Assembly (NCBI RefSeq): GCF_009495355.1
Contig: NZ_VZAD01000097.1
Span: 19,923 to 83,922 of the forward strand
DNA: 64,000 nt
Reading direction: 5' to 3'
DNA from: Segatella copri
GTDB taxonomy: Bacteria; Bacteroidota; Bacteroidia; Bacteroidales; Bacteroidaceae
This document shows, one piece after another, positions 42,806 through 51,442 of this stretch. The notes beneath the pieces are model-generated. The model searched no databases. It was given only the letters and a program-made list of their open reading frames with translations, and was not told where the DNA came from. A program made the position numbers and the translations under genes. Positions within the stretch are counted from its first letter, which is position 1. Every line of letters begins with the position of its first letter.

Positions 42806-44488
42806 TTATTTAACAACCTCATTCTGAAGAAATTTCTGATAAGCGTCACGATAGCCATTAAAAACATTGATATCAACATGCCCACGGATACCACTTACTC
42901 TTCCATCTGGACATAACTGCCACAAAACCAACCTGATATCTGGTTTGTACTCGCCATAACGGGCTATCCATACGCGATAGTTCCGCTTCAGGTCGGGCGC
43001 ATATTTCAGGTAACGGTTCACAAACATCTGACTGATATAGAGTATCGGTCTTGTGCCTGTTTGGCGTTCCACATATCTCAGCCATGCCCTTACTTGTGCA
43101 AACATAGCGTCTGGTCCGCCCATCTGCTTAATCTGCCGTGGTGTCGGTTCCAGGTCGAGTACGGGTGGAAAATCACCCCTTCTTACCAGAGCATGCTTCA
43201 TAAACTTGCGGGCCTGTGCCAGTCCGGGCTTACGAGGCGAGAAGAAATGATAGCTTCCCACCCTGAAACCATGCGCCTTTGCTGCCCGATAGTCTTTACG
43301 GTAATAGGGATTGAGCAGGGAGGCTCCTTCCGTACACTTGATATAGATGAAGCTGATGGGATAGCTTATACTTCCACTGACTGTTTTGCGACTGATGTTG
43401 CCCAAGTGGGTAATACGCAATTTACTCCATCGGATGGGGTATTTCTTCTTACCTATAATATGCTGATATTTAGATATATCTATGCCGTATATTCTATCAT
43501 AGGTATAGACAAGACGCTCGCCACGATAACGGTCGTTTTTCCATTCTCCCACGCAGAGTTGTTTGCCAGACTCAATGCCAAATCCGAATCCATCACGATG
43601 TCCATGTTTCCATTGTCCTTCATAGTGCGACCCGTCATTTCCCATCCACGTACCATGACCATGAGGATGGAACAGAGAGTCTCGCTCGCCTGTATAGATA
43701 CCTGCAGAGTCTGCCTGCATTACCTTCACAAAGGACTGGCAGAAAGGCACGACGTCCATCTTTATTCCATAGAAGGCACTTCGCTGATTAATGGCACAGG
43801 CAGAGTCGGGCAGGGCTTGCGATGACAGGCGAAAGTAGTTCATGCCTTTCTGCATATCGTGCTTCTCCAATTGGCATGACTGACTTGACAACTGACGAGT
43901 TGACAACTGACCGATGTATAAAACTTTGTAAGACAACTGTCTTACGATTCGAAGCGAGGTAGTGTCGACTGTATGATGCAGAGAATCCAGTAGTTTTTTA
44001 GCCTTTTCGAGCCGAACTTTCTGCTGTTCTGCATAATCTGCAATCATGCCATAGCCTTCGTCGCGTACATTGTGCGAATGTGTGTAATAATCTATTTCAT
44101 GAAGTGTCCATTTGGCATTCTTGTAGATGGTTTGCAACGAGTCTATTTGTGCATGATATACCTGCTGAGGTGTCATTCCCTGATAACGTTTATATCTTAT
44201 AGCCGCATTGTCCTCGGCAAGTAAAAGTCCCTTGCAGGAAGGTAGCAAGTCGTATTGATTGACGAAGAAGGCATCCAGTTTTGTGGTGTCATTACCTAAG
44301 TCGAGCAGTATCTTATAGCCTGCTCTAAGCTCATAATGACAGCAAACATCAACAGTAGCCTTGGCACGCATCCATCTTTCCTGAGTCATGTGGTAGCAAG
44401 ACCATACATACCAGCCGCAGCTCATGACAACCAACAGAAGCGACAGGATTGCGATGACAGCCTTGTTTTTCTTACTTAAATGAAACAT
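42806..44488 (-). CDS. membrane-anchored GH25 muramidase with MORN repeats
   Basis: 560 residues. N-terminal membrane anchor (about 9-27). Residues 35-260 are a helical, otherwise unassigned region. Residues about 265-328 carry MORN-type repeats (GHGTWMGNDGSHYEGQW, HGHRDGFGFGI, CVGEWKNDRYRGE). The GH25 domain starts at about 334 (YGIDISKYQ, Asp337), continues through FIYIKCTEGAS, GSYHFFSP, catalytic PPVLDLEPT (Asp445, Glu447), and ends WQLCPDGRVSGIRGHVDIN. Predicted cell-wall lytic enzyme; MORN repeats may bind lipid or guide localisation. Located just upstream of rpoD. Confidence 0.88.
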   Translation of the reverse strand: MFHLSKKNKAVIAILSLLLVVMSCGWYVWSCYHMTQERWMRAKATVDVCCHYELRAGYKILLDLGNDTTKLDAFFVNQYDLLPSCKGLLLAEDNAAIRYKRYQGMTPQQVYHAQIDSLQTIYKNAKWTLHEIDYYTHSHNVRDEGYGMIADYAEQQKVRLEKAKKLLDSLHHTVDTTSLRIVRQLSYKVLYIGQLSTRQLSSQSCQLEKHDMQKGMNYFRLSSQALPDSACAINQRSAFYGIKMDVVPFCQSFVKVMQADSAGIYTGERDSLFHPHGHGTWMGNDGSHYEGQWKHGHRDGFGFGIESGKQLCVGEWKNDRYRGERLVYTYDRIYGIDISKYQHIIGKKKYPIRWSKLRITHLGNISRKTVSGSISYPISFIYIKCTEGASLLNPYYRKDYRAAKAHGFRVGSYHFFSPRKPGLAQARKFMKHALVRRGDFPPVLDLEPTPRQIKQMGGPDAMFAQVRAWLRYVERQTGTRPILYISQMFVNRYLKYAPDLKRNYRVWIARYGEYKPDIRLVLWQLCPDGRVSGIRGHVDINVFNGYRDAYQKFLQNEVVK

Positions 44489-44686
44489 TACTTTCTCTCC
44501 TCATATTTAATTGTACACTTCTTATATAAATAAGGTGTAGCTTCTCATATCATAAAGGTAAATACAAAATTATAAAAAAAATAACATCTTTGCAAGTTTT
44601 TCCTCAAAAAGTTTATCTATGACTTTTATACCCGATGAGAATATTAACAGATGACGTGCACTGACCATAAAAAGAAGATATAGTAT

Positions 44687-44720
44687 AAAAAACAGAACCC
44701 AATCATCTCGATTGAGTTCT
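44687..44720 (-). terminator. orphan intrinsic terminator
   Basis: Stem agaacccaatc (44694-44704) / gattgagttct (44710-44720), one mismatch, 5-base loop. On the minus strand it is followed by six T (plus 44687-44692). No minus-strand gene lies upstream of it within this spacer. Confidence 0.7.
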
Positions 44721-44852
44721 GCATACCTTGAAAACATACTTATACTATTATCTGTCACCTAAAGAATCACATAATACTTACTTAACTAAAAAACCTTGTA
44801 AACTTTATGACATCCATCGTATGAGTCAAGTCCTTATTAGAGCACTTTTAAT
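44687..44852 (-). ncRNA. candidate small RNA
   Basis: Inferred transcript of about 165 bases from the minus-strand TATCTTTG box (44859-44866) to the terminator at 44687-44720. The -33 element is not at the expected distance (TTTTTTG is only about 11 bases upstream), so promoter strength is uncertain. No long open frame fits inside it. Confidence 0.35.
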
Positions 44853-45149
44853 GTAATGCAAAGATAATCAACATTAACAAAAAAGGCTTGTAATATGAAA
44901 GAAACAATTCTTTGTGATTTGTAAAATCTTAAAAAAACACCTTTTTATCCATGCCATCACATCAAAAAATGATAGTCAAAAGCCCAAAATAACGGTTTGT
45001 TATAACTGATAATCAGAATTTTGCATTTTTGAAACATCTTTTTTGAATTATGACAAAGCTTTTCGGATAATTTGCGTAACTTTGCAAAAGATTAGCAAAA
45101 GATTATCAAAGGATCTCTGCAAGATAAGTTATAAACCAAACCTACCAAT

Positions 45150-46265
45150 ATGATGTCACCCAACTTGTTTTACCAAGATTTTTTGCTGTGCATAGGAGTG
45201 GCAAGTCTGATTTTCGGACTGTTTCTTCTCTTCTTTAAGGCACCAGCCAACAATATTTACCAACCTTACCGACGTTCAAAGAGTCTTTTGGCGGCAGGCT
45301 ATCTTGTCATGAGCCTCAACATTATGTTTTGGGGCATCACTTTCGATGATAGGTTTACCAAGCCCGATGTGTTGGATATTTACAACGAGATCATCGCCAT
45401 TTATCTGCTCTACATTATATTCAACTATGCGCTCTGCAATCTTCTGGACCATCACTATCTTACCCGTCGCCGGCTGTTGACGGATGCCTTCAGATGGGTG
45501 GGAGTCATAGCGATAAGCGCCTTGTCAATGTTGCCACTGTTCGAGAAGATAAGATGGGGAATTGCAGCATTCATCTCGTTCCTGCTTATCGAATACATCG
45601 TAAGTTTCCTTTATAAGTTCCGCAAACTTTACCTGCACAACGACAAGGTGATGGCTAACTATTTCGCTGACGATAAACGCAGATTTGTGGCATGGACCAA
45701 CCGACTCATCTTACTCATGGTGGTATATGGCCTGCTGGCATTTATTTCTATTTTCCAAGGAATATGGTTCAACTTCTTTTTCCAATGCTATGCTTTGGTC
45801 TTCAATTTCTTCGTTGTCATCAGTTTCCTGAATCATTGTCAGCCCTATGGCGACATAGAAAAAGCCTATATGGAATGGGAAGAACAGGAGAAGTCCGTCT
45901 GTCAGCCGGAAATAACCCACAGCAAAGTGGTGTATCACCTGTTGGAGAGCAAACTGAAAATCTGGGTTGCCCGGGAGAAATATACCGAGCCCAACCTTAC
46001 CCTCGATTCTCTTTCCACCTATGTGGGAACCAACCACACCTATCTCTCACGCTTTCTCAAGGAGACTCATGGCGTGAACTTCAGCGAGTGGGTTTCGGGC
46101 TTGCGTGTGTCGAAGGCCAAGGAGCTGATGCGGAAGAATCCCAAGGACAAACTCGAAAACGTGGCTTATCTCTCGGGATTCTCTTCTCTCTCTTATTTTT
46201 CTAAAGTTTTCTCTCATTTGGAGGGTGTCTCGCCTGCCCGTTGGCGCGACAGCATGTCCTTATAG
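45150..46265 (+). CDS. membrane-embedded AraC-family regulator
   Basis: 371 residues. The first ~215 are hydrophobic with about six or seven predicted helices (for example LLCIGVASLIFGLFLLFF, WVGVIAISALSMLPLF, FFFQCYALVFNFFVVISFL), then a C-terminal AraC DNA-binding domain (about 270-371): LTLDSLSTYVGTNHTYLSRFLKE and ENVAYLSGFSSLSYFSKVFSHLEGVSPARWR. Likely senses a signal in the membrane and regulates unknown genes. Its last 52 bases overlap the end of another AraC gene on the opposite strand. Confidence 0.9.
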   Translation: MMSPNLFYQDFLLCIGVASLIFGLFLLFFKAPANNIYQPYRRSKSLLAAGYLVMSLNIMFWGITFDDRFTKPDVLDIYNEIIAIYLLYIIFNYALCNLLDHHYLTRRRLLTDAFRWVGVIAISALSMLPLFEKIRWGIAAFISFLLIEYIVSFLYKFRKLYLHNDKVMANYFADDKRRFVAWTNRLILLMVVYGLLAFISIFQGIWFNFFFQCYALVFNFFVVISFLNHCQPYGDIEKAYMEWEEQEKSVCQPEITHSKVVYHLLESKLKIWVAREKYTEPNLTLDSLSTYVGTNHTYLSRFLKETHGVNFSEWVSGLRVSKAKELMRKNPKDKLENVAYLSGFSSLSYFSKVFSHLEGVSPARWRDSMSL

Positions 46266-46768
46266 TCTGACGGTGTGTCATTGAAGAACAGGGCAAACTG
46301 TCTGTTGAAAGTAGAGCGCGACGAGAAGCCCGCCATCTGTGATACGTCATTGACACTCAGGTCGAGGTCGGTTCTTTCGAGCAGTTGTGAGGCATAGCGC
46401 AGTCGATAACGCGTGATAAACTGGCTAATGGTGAGTCCGCCTCCATAACGTTTGATGGCATTGGCCAGATAAGTGCGGTTGGTACCTAAGCTCGCAGCAA
46501 GGTCTTCGGGCTTAAAGTCGGGACTGGCATAAGGCTTATCTTCATCCATCAGCTGACAGATACGTACAAAGAGACTTTCCTCTTTGCTGAGTTTGGCCTG
46601 CGGTTTGTTTTCCAGTTCCGACAGGAGCGAACGTTCCTGAAGATGCAGTCGTCTTACAAGCGCAGACAGGCGTCTGAGCTTATGGCGAAGATCGCGTATG
46701 TGAAACAAGAGCACCACAATGCACAGCAAAAGGCTGATGCTGACGAAGTGATTACTGATGAAATTCAT
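46214..46768 (-). CDS. small membrane-anchored AraC-family regulator
   Basis: 184 residues: one N-terminal membrane helix (ISLLLCIVVLLFHI), a charged coiled-coil linker (RDLRHKLRRLSALVRRLHLQERSLLSELE), and an AraC DNA-binding domain (KPEDLAASLGTNRTYLANAIKRY, VNDVSQMAGFSSRSTFNRQFALFFNDTPSDYKD). The arrangement resembles the C-terminal part of hybrid or TPR-linked AraC regulators, so it may be a streamlined partner. The start overlaps the tilS stop by 4 bases, indicating translational coupling. Confidence 0.88.
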   Translation of the reverse strand: MNFISNHFVSISLLLCIVVLLFHIRDLRHKLRRLSALVRRLHLQERSLLSELENKPQAKLSKEESLFVRICQLMDEDKPYASPDFKPEDLAASLGTNRTYLANAIKRYGGGLTISQFITRYRLRYASQLLERTDLDLSVNDVSQMAGFSSRSTFNRQFALFFNDTPSDYKDMLSRQRAGETPSK

Positions 46769-48111
46769 GTTGATATATATTCTATTTGTAGTATCTGGTT
46801 TGTGGAGTCATCAATGCGGAAGTCATCAGCGGTTCTTCTGCCTATCAACCATACGATGCGCTGACTGGCATCCTCTACCACCAACTGTTCTTCCTTCTCG
46901 AAGGCATTGCACTTGATGTCTGTTAAGAAGTCGCTTACCAGTTTGCTTCCTTTCATACCGAAAGGGCGGAAACGGTCGCCAGGGATGGTCCTTCTTAAGG
47001 TGAGAGGAAACTCTACTTTGTCGGCATCAAGGGTTGCCACCATCGGTTTTCTGCTCGGACGGAAGTCTGGAGTTCTGGCATGGCTTTCCACCTTGATATA
47101 TTGTTCTTCTGCACAACTGTATTTACCCGTTTCCGGTATTTTGAGAGTACAAGACTGCTTGCCCTTCTCCAAGGCTTTGACGAGAATAGCATTACGATCG
47201 ATAACCACCTGATGTGTAGATGATTGCCATTTTTTGCCTACAGCATCTATACTGTTGAGGATTTCACGGATAGAGGTTCCCTGAAAGTGATAAGGCGAGA
47301 GCAGGGCATGGAGCACGAACTCAGGACTTGCCTTCGACAGCAACTCCTCCTTGCTTATGGCTGTGATACCCTTGCTGTCGGTCTGGGTAAGACGGCTGTC
47401 CGACAAGGCTGCAATGAGCATCTTGTTGGCTTCAGCCAGATGGGTTGCCGTAGTGGCAATGCTGTCGGAAACCGAAGGATTGATGGTGCGAAGCAGGGGC
47501 AGAACCTGCAGTCTGATCTTGTTGCGCACCACATCGGGGACCAGGTTGGTACTGTCTGTCACATACTCCTGTTGCTGCAGAGACAGATACTTCAGAATAT
47601 CCTCACGGCTCACATCGAGCAGCGGACGCAGTACGTGTCCGTTTCGAGGAGCGATGCCTGTCAGTCCGTTGATGCCCGTACCCCTTATCAGATTGATGAG
47701 GAACGTCTCCACGCTGTCGTCGCGATGATGAGCCACACAGACACCCTGCGCCTCCAAGTCCTGGATGAGCTGTTCGAAATAGCGATAACGCAGTTCGCGA
47801 GCCGCCATCTCGATGCTTACCTTATGAAGCGATGCATACTGTTCCGTATAGAAGTGTATGCGATGAAGGGGCACGCTAAGACGTTCGCAAAGTGAGACGC
47901 AGAACTGCTCATCGCGTACTGACTCACTGCCACGGAGGTGGAAATTGCAATGACAGGCCTCTGTCTTATAGCCCAGATGGAGAAGCGCCAACAACAGGGA
48001 TACGCTGTCGGCACCTCCCGACAAGGCTACGAGGCATGGTTTGTCCTTGTCCAGCAACTGATGCCGGGCAATAAACTGCTCTACAGTCTGTTCGAAACGA
48101 GATATATTCAT
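46765..48111 (-). CDS. tilS: tRNA(Ile)-lysidine synthase
   Basis: Adds lysine to C34 of the CAU-anticodon isoleucine tRNA. 448 residues. The PP-loop SGGADS is at 31-36; also CHCNFHLRGSESVRDEQF, MAARELRYRYFEQL, AHHRDDSVETFLINLIRGTGINGL and RPLLDVSRE. The C-terminal domain includes the RRTIPGDRFRPFGMKGSKLVSDFL segment typical of TilS. Essential in most bacteria. In an apparent operon with kdsB (29-base gap) and the small AraC gene. Confidence 0.95.
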   Translation of the reverse strand: MNISRFEQTVEQFIARHQLLDKDKPCLVALSGGADSVSLLLALLHLGYKTEACHCNFHLRGSESVRDEQFCVSLCERLSVPLHRIHFYTEQYASLHKVSIEMAARELRYRYFEQLIQDLEAQGVCVAHHRDDSVETFLINLIRGTGINGLTGIAPRNGHVLRPLLDVSREDILKYLSLQQQEYVTDSTNLVPDVVRNKIRLQVLPLLRTINPSVSDSIATTATHLAEANKMLIAALSDSRLTQTDSKGITAISKEELLSKASPEFVLHALLSPYHFQGTSIREILNSIDAVGKKWQSSTHQVVIDRNAILVKALEKGKQSCTLKIPETGKYSCAEEQYIKVESHARTPDFRPSRKPMVATLDADKVEFPLTLRRTIPGDRFRPFGMKGSKLVSDFLTDIKCNAFEKEEQLVVEDASQRIVWLIGRRTADDFRIDDSTNQILQIEYIST

Positions 48112-48140
48112 GTACTAATAACTTTCGCTGGGTTCAGAAG

Positions 48141-48887
48141 TTAGAGAAGCTGTGATTTTAAAAATTCCTCAGCACGCTCAAGGTCCTGTGGCGTGTCAAT
48201 GCCAACGGTCTCTACATCAGTGGTTCCCACCTTTATCTTGAAGCCATTCTGCAACCACCGCAACTGCTCCAGGCTTTCGGCTATCTCAAGCGAACTTTGT
48301 GGCAGTTGGGTAACCTGACGCAGTACGTCCTTGCGATAGGCATAAATGCCAAGATGCTTCAGGAAAGGGTAGTGAGTGAGCCAGGAAGACTTTTCTTTTC
48401 CTCGTACATAAGGAATGACACTGCGCGAGAAATACATGGCGAAGCCCATATTGTCGACTACGATTTTCGGACTGTTGGGATTCTGTACAGCCTCCATGCT
48501 CTCGAAAGGTTTTCCGAGTGTGGCTATCTGTGTGGTAGGATCGTCAAAACAATGGCAGATGGTGTCGAGCTGGCTCTTTGCCACAAAGGGCTCATCGCCC
48601 TGAACGTTTACCACCACGTCCCATTCGCCTCCTATCTTTTCGATAGCTTCCTCTATACGGTCGGTACCGCTCTTGTGGTCGGTGCGTGTCATCACCACCT
48701 GACCGCCAAACGATTTCACAACATCATAGATGCGCTCGTCGTCAGTGGCGACATAAGCAGTCTCGAGCACGGCAGCCACCTTCTCGTAAACATGCTGAAT
48801 GACAGGTTTGCCACCCAGCAGGGCCAATGGTTTGCCCGGGAAACGCGTAGAAGCGTAGCGGGCTGGAATGATTCCTATAAACTTCAT
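48141..48887 (-). CDS. kdsB: 3-deoxy-manno-octulosonate cytidylyltransferase (CMP-Kdo synthetase)
   Basis: Activates Kdo with CTP for lipopolysaccharide inner core. 248 residues, full length: GIIPARYASTRFPGKPLALLGGKPVIQHVYEK (nucleotide site), ATDDERIYD, MTRTDHKSGTDRIEEA, NVQGDEPFV and HLGIYAYRKDVL are all characteristic. 74 bases separate it from recQ upstream on the same strand. Confidence 0.96.
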   Translation of the reverse strand: MKFIGIIPARYASTRFPGKPLALLGGKPVIQHVYEKVAAVLETAYVATDDERIYDVVKSFGGQVVMTRTDHKSGTDRIEEAIEKIGGEWDVVVNVQGDEPFVAKSQLDTICHCFDDPTTQIATLGKPFESMEAVQNPNSPKIVVDNMGFAMYFSRSVIPYVRGKEKSSWLTHYPFLKHLGIYAYRKDVLRQVTQLPQSSLEIAESLEQLRWLQNGFKIKVGTTDVETVGIDTPQDLERAEEFLKSQLL

Positions 48888-48961
48888 AATCGTATATCTT
48901 TATGTTTTTAAAAATCTTCAACTATCGTTTGTTCTGAAGTAAGCAACTTTTTTCGCTGGGT

Positions 48962-50773
48962 TCAGAACATTTCTCCTTCCTGTCTGTCTACCTTTCTGAT
49001 TTCCTTCAGGAAGATCTCGCCATATTTCTTACGTTTGTACTCGCCGATACCATGGATCATTCCAAATTGCTCCATGGTGCGCGGCTTGACGGAAGCAAGT
49101 TCGTGCAGCGACTGGTCGGAGAGCACGATGTAAGGAGGATAGCCCTGTTCGTCGGCAAGCCGTTTGCGAAGTTGCCGCAATCTTTCAAAGAGCGACCCTT
49201 CTGCAGCTTTCGGCTTCTTCGACGACACCTTTCGTGCATGGACCACGGGTATCTCGTCAGTCTTTTTCTGCAGTAGTACCAACTGCACGGGCATCTCACC
49301 CTTCAGTACACGCCATCCCTGAGAAGTAACCTTCATCGCTCCATGCTCGTTGTAAGCCACCTCGAAGAATCCCATCTGCAACATTTGCAACAGATAGTCC
49401 TGCCAGTCGCGTGCGAGATGGTCTCTTCCTGCACCGAAGGTCTTCAGGGCATCATAGTGGTTCTTCACGACAGCAGGCGAGTGTGTTCCACGCAAGATAT
49501 CTATGCAGGTACTGATATGTATCTTCTCGCCGGCACGCACCACAGCACTGAGGGCTTTCTGCACCAGCACTGTTCCGTCGAAGGTCTGTGGCGGATGGGC
49601 ACACACATCGCAATGTCCGCAGTCGTGGGTGGCTTCCTCGCCGAAGTAGTTGAGCAGGATTCTTCGTCTGCATACCCTCGACTCGGCATATTCCTGCATA
49701 CGCTTCAGTTTCTCCATGTTCACCTCTTTCTGTCCGCTTTCCTCCGCAAAGGAACGCAGTTGGATGACGTCTGCCATCGAGTAGAACAATACCGTGTCGG
49801 CTGGAGCCCCATCCCGTCCGGCTCGGCCTATCTCCTGATAGAAACTCTCAATGCTCTTGGGGAGGTTGTAGTGGATGACCCATCTCACATTTCCCTTGTC
49901 TATACCCATGCCGAAGGCTATGGTGGCGCATACCACCTGCACCTGGTCCATCTTGAATCGTTCCTGCACCGAAGCCCTTTCCTCAGTGCTCAGACCTGCA
50001 TGATAAGCCGCGGCATTGATACCTTTCTTCTTTAGCTCCATCGCCACCATCTCAGTATTCTTGCGCGAAAGACAATAGATGATGCCTGCATCGCCAGGAT
50101 GGCCGTTGATAAATCTATAGATATAATGCAGTTTCTCCTGTTTGGTTCCGCCGCGTCTCACCGAAAGACTCAGGTTGGGACGGTCGAAACTGCTGACGAA
50201 TGTCTTGCCATTCAGGTGCAGTTGCTTCACGATGTCCTGTCGTGTTATCTTGTCGGCAGTGGCTGTAAGGGCAATGATGGGCACATGGGCGAAATGCTCT
50301 CTGATGGTTCCCAACTGCGAGTACTCGGGTCTGAAATCGTGTCCCCACTGGCTGATGCAGTGGGCCTCATCGATGGCAAATAGCGAGATCTTGATGTTGC
50401 TGAACAGGAAAGGTATCTCGCTGATCAGTTTTTCGGGCGAGACATAAATCAGTTTCAGGTCACCCGACATACATCTGCGGCGTATGATCATCTCGTCGGT
50501 GGAGTCGTTGTTGCTGTTCAGCTCGGCGGCAGCGATACCGTTGGCCTTGAGCGTTTCCACCTGGTCGTGCATCAAACTGATAAGCGGCGAGACAACGACA
50601 GCCGTTCCTGGCAAGGCAAGGGCAGGAATCTGATAGCAGATACTCTTGCCTCCACCTGTCGGCATCAGCACAAGACAGTCGTTGCCCTGCATCACCTCAC
50701 GGATGATTGCTTCCTGGTTGGGTCGGAAGAAATCATATCCGTAGTAGTTTCTCAATAGGTCGCTTATTTGCAT
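48962..50773 (-). CDS. recQ: ATP-dependent DNA helicase RecQ
   Basis: 603 residues from MQISDLLRNY (ATG 50773; the longer frame adds MPEIIIK and runs toward the -7 box). Walker A PTGGGKS at 38-44, AIDEAHCISQWGHDFRPEY, ATIAFGMGIDKGNVRWVIH and EIGRAGRDGAPADTVLFYS. The zinc-binding cysteines are seen in CRRRILLNYFG...CGHCDVC. The C-terminal HRDC domain (about 520-595) ends HGIGEYKRKKYGEIFL. Unwinds DNA in recombination repair. A TACCTTTG box at plus 50792-50799 may drive it. Divergent from the AraC-type gene at 50974. Confidence 0.95.
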   Translation of the reverse strand: MQISDLLRNYYGYDFFRPNQEAIIREVMQGNDCLVLMPTGGGKSICYQIPALALPGTAVVVSPLISLMHDQVETLKANGIAAAELNSNNDSTDEMIIRRRCMSGDLKLIYVSPEKLISEIPFLFSNIKISLFAIDEAHCISQWGHDFRPEYSQLGTIREHFAHVPIIALTATADKITRQDIVKQLHLNGKTFVSSFDRPNLSLSVRRGGTKQEKLHYIYRFINGHPGDAGIIYCLSRKNTEMVAMELKKKGINAAAYHAGLSTEERASVQERFKMDQVQVVCATIAFGMGIDKGNVRWVIHYNLPKSIESFYQEIGRAGRDGAPADTVLFYSMADVIQLRSFAEESGQKEVNMEKLKRMQEYAESRVCRRRILLNYFGEEATHDCGHCDVCAHPPQTFDGTVLVQKALSAVVRAGEKIHISTCIDILRGTHSPAVVKNHYDALKTFGAGRDHLARDWQDYLLQMLQMGFFEVAYNEHGAMKVTSQGWRVLKGEMPVQLVLLQKKTDEIPVVHARKVSSKKPKAAEGSLFERLRQLRKRLADEQGYPPYIVLSDQSLHELASVKPRTMEQFGMIHGIGEYKRKKYGEIFLKEIRKVDRQEGEMF

Positions 50774-50830
50774 TTTTATGATAATTTCTGGCAAAGGTAA
50801 TGATTTTTTTATAAAAAATAAGCAAGATAT

Positions 50831-50861
50831 TTGATAAAATGGGATAAATTCATTATTTTTG
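50831..50861 (+). promoter_or_regulatory. promoter of the single-domain AraC gene
   Basis: TTG at 50831-50833 and TATTTTTG at 50854-50861, 20-base spacer. Leader of about 105 bases before the ATG at 50974, containing the self-complementary cgtacgtacg near 50884. Confidence 0.6.
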
Positions 50862-50973
50862 CAAGCCTAAATGTAAAACTTTCGTACGTACGTTACAAAA
50901 CAACGGGTCACTACGGGTGAAATCCATGGTTTTTATCGTACAGACTAATGATGAATAAACATACAAAACAAAT

Positions 50974-51423
50974 ATGGCAAAATATAATATCAGAGAATAC
51001 AAAGAGTCGGGGGCAAGCTATCAGGAAAGCATCAATCCCGATATACTGGATGAATTGCACACCAAGATACTGAACATTCTGCTCATCCAGAGGAAGTTTA
51101 TGGACAAGGACTATTCGGCCAAGAAACTGGCACAGGACCTGAACACCAACAGCCGATATGTGTCGGCTGTATGCAATGTGAAGTTCCACATGAACTATGC
51201 CACACTCATCAACAAGTACCGAATCGACGAGGCCATGTCGATACTCATCGACCGCCGCTATCTGAAACTCAACATGGAGGATGTGGCTTCCATGGTGGGC
51301 TTCGCCAACCGCCAAAGCTTCTATTCGGCATTCTATAAGCAGAAAGGCATCACACCACGCGACTTCCGCATGGAATATCTGAATCTTCATCCAGAACTGA
51401 AGAAAGAGAAGAAGAAAAAATAA
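50974..51423 (+). CDS. single-domain AraC-family regulator
   Basis: 149 residues and no sensor domain. The AraC DNA-binding domain (about 35-135) has YSAKKLAQDLNTNSRYVSAVCN and MEDVASMVGFANRQSFYSAFYKQKGITPRDFR. The C-terminus is a lysine run. Twenty bases from the dipeptidyl peptidase gene, so it is probably co-transcribed with it and may regulate that cluster or itself. Confidence 0.85.
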   Translation: MAKYNIREYKESGASYQESINPDILDELHTKILNILLIQRKFMDKDYSAKKLAQDLNTNSRYVSAVCNVKFHMNYATLINKYRIDEAMSILIDRRYLKLNMEDVASMVGFANRQSFYSAFYKQKGITPRDFRMEYLNLHPELKKEKKKK

Positions 51424-51442
51424 AGAACATCAATATCACATC

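Larger units (their letters stand above)
44489..45149. other. 660-base intergenic region with orphan terminator
   Basis: AT-rich, no convincing coding sequence. It contains a minus-strand terminator (44687-44720) not explained by any gene, a minus-strand TATCTTTG box (44859-44866) and, for the AraC gene at 45150, TAACTTTG at 45077-45084 followed by repeated AGATTA/AGATTATCAAA words. See the small-RNA candidate. Confidence 0.55.

Noticed and set aside
44570..44758. 62-codon minus-strand open frame with a GTG start and a hydrophobic middle
   Set aside because: It reads through the intrinsic terminator stem at 44687-44720, has no similarity I recognise, and begins with a rare start; the terminator reading is better.
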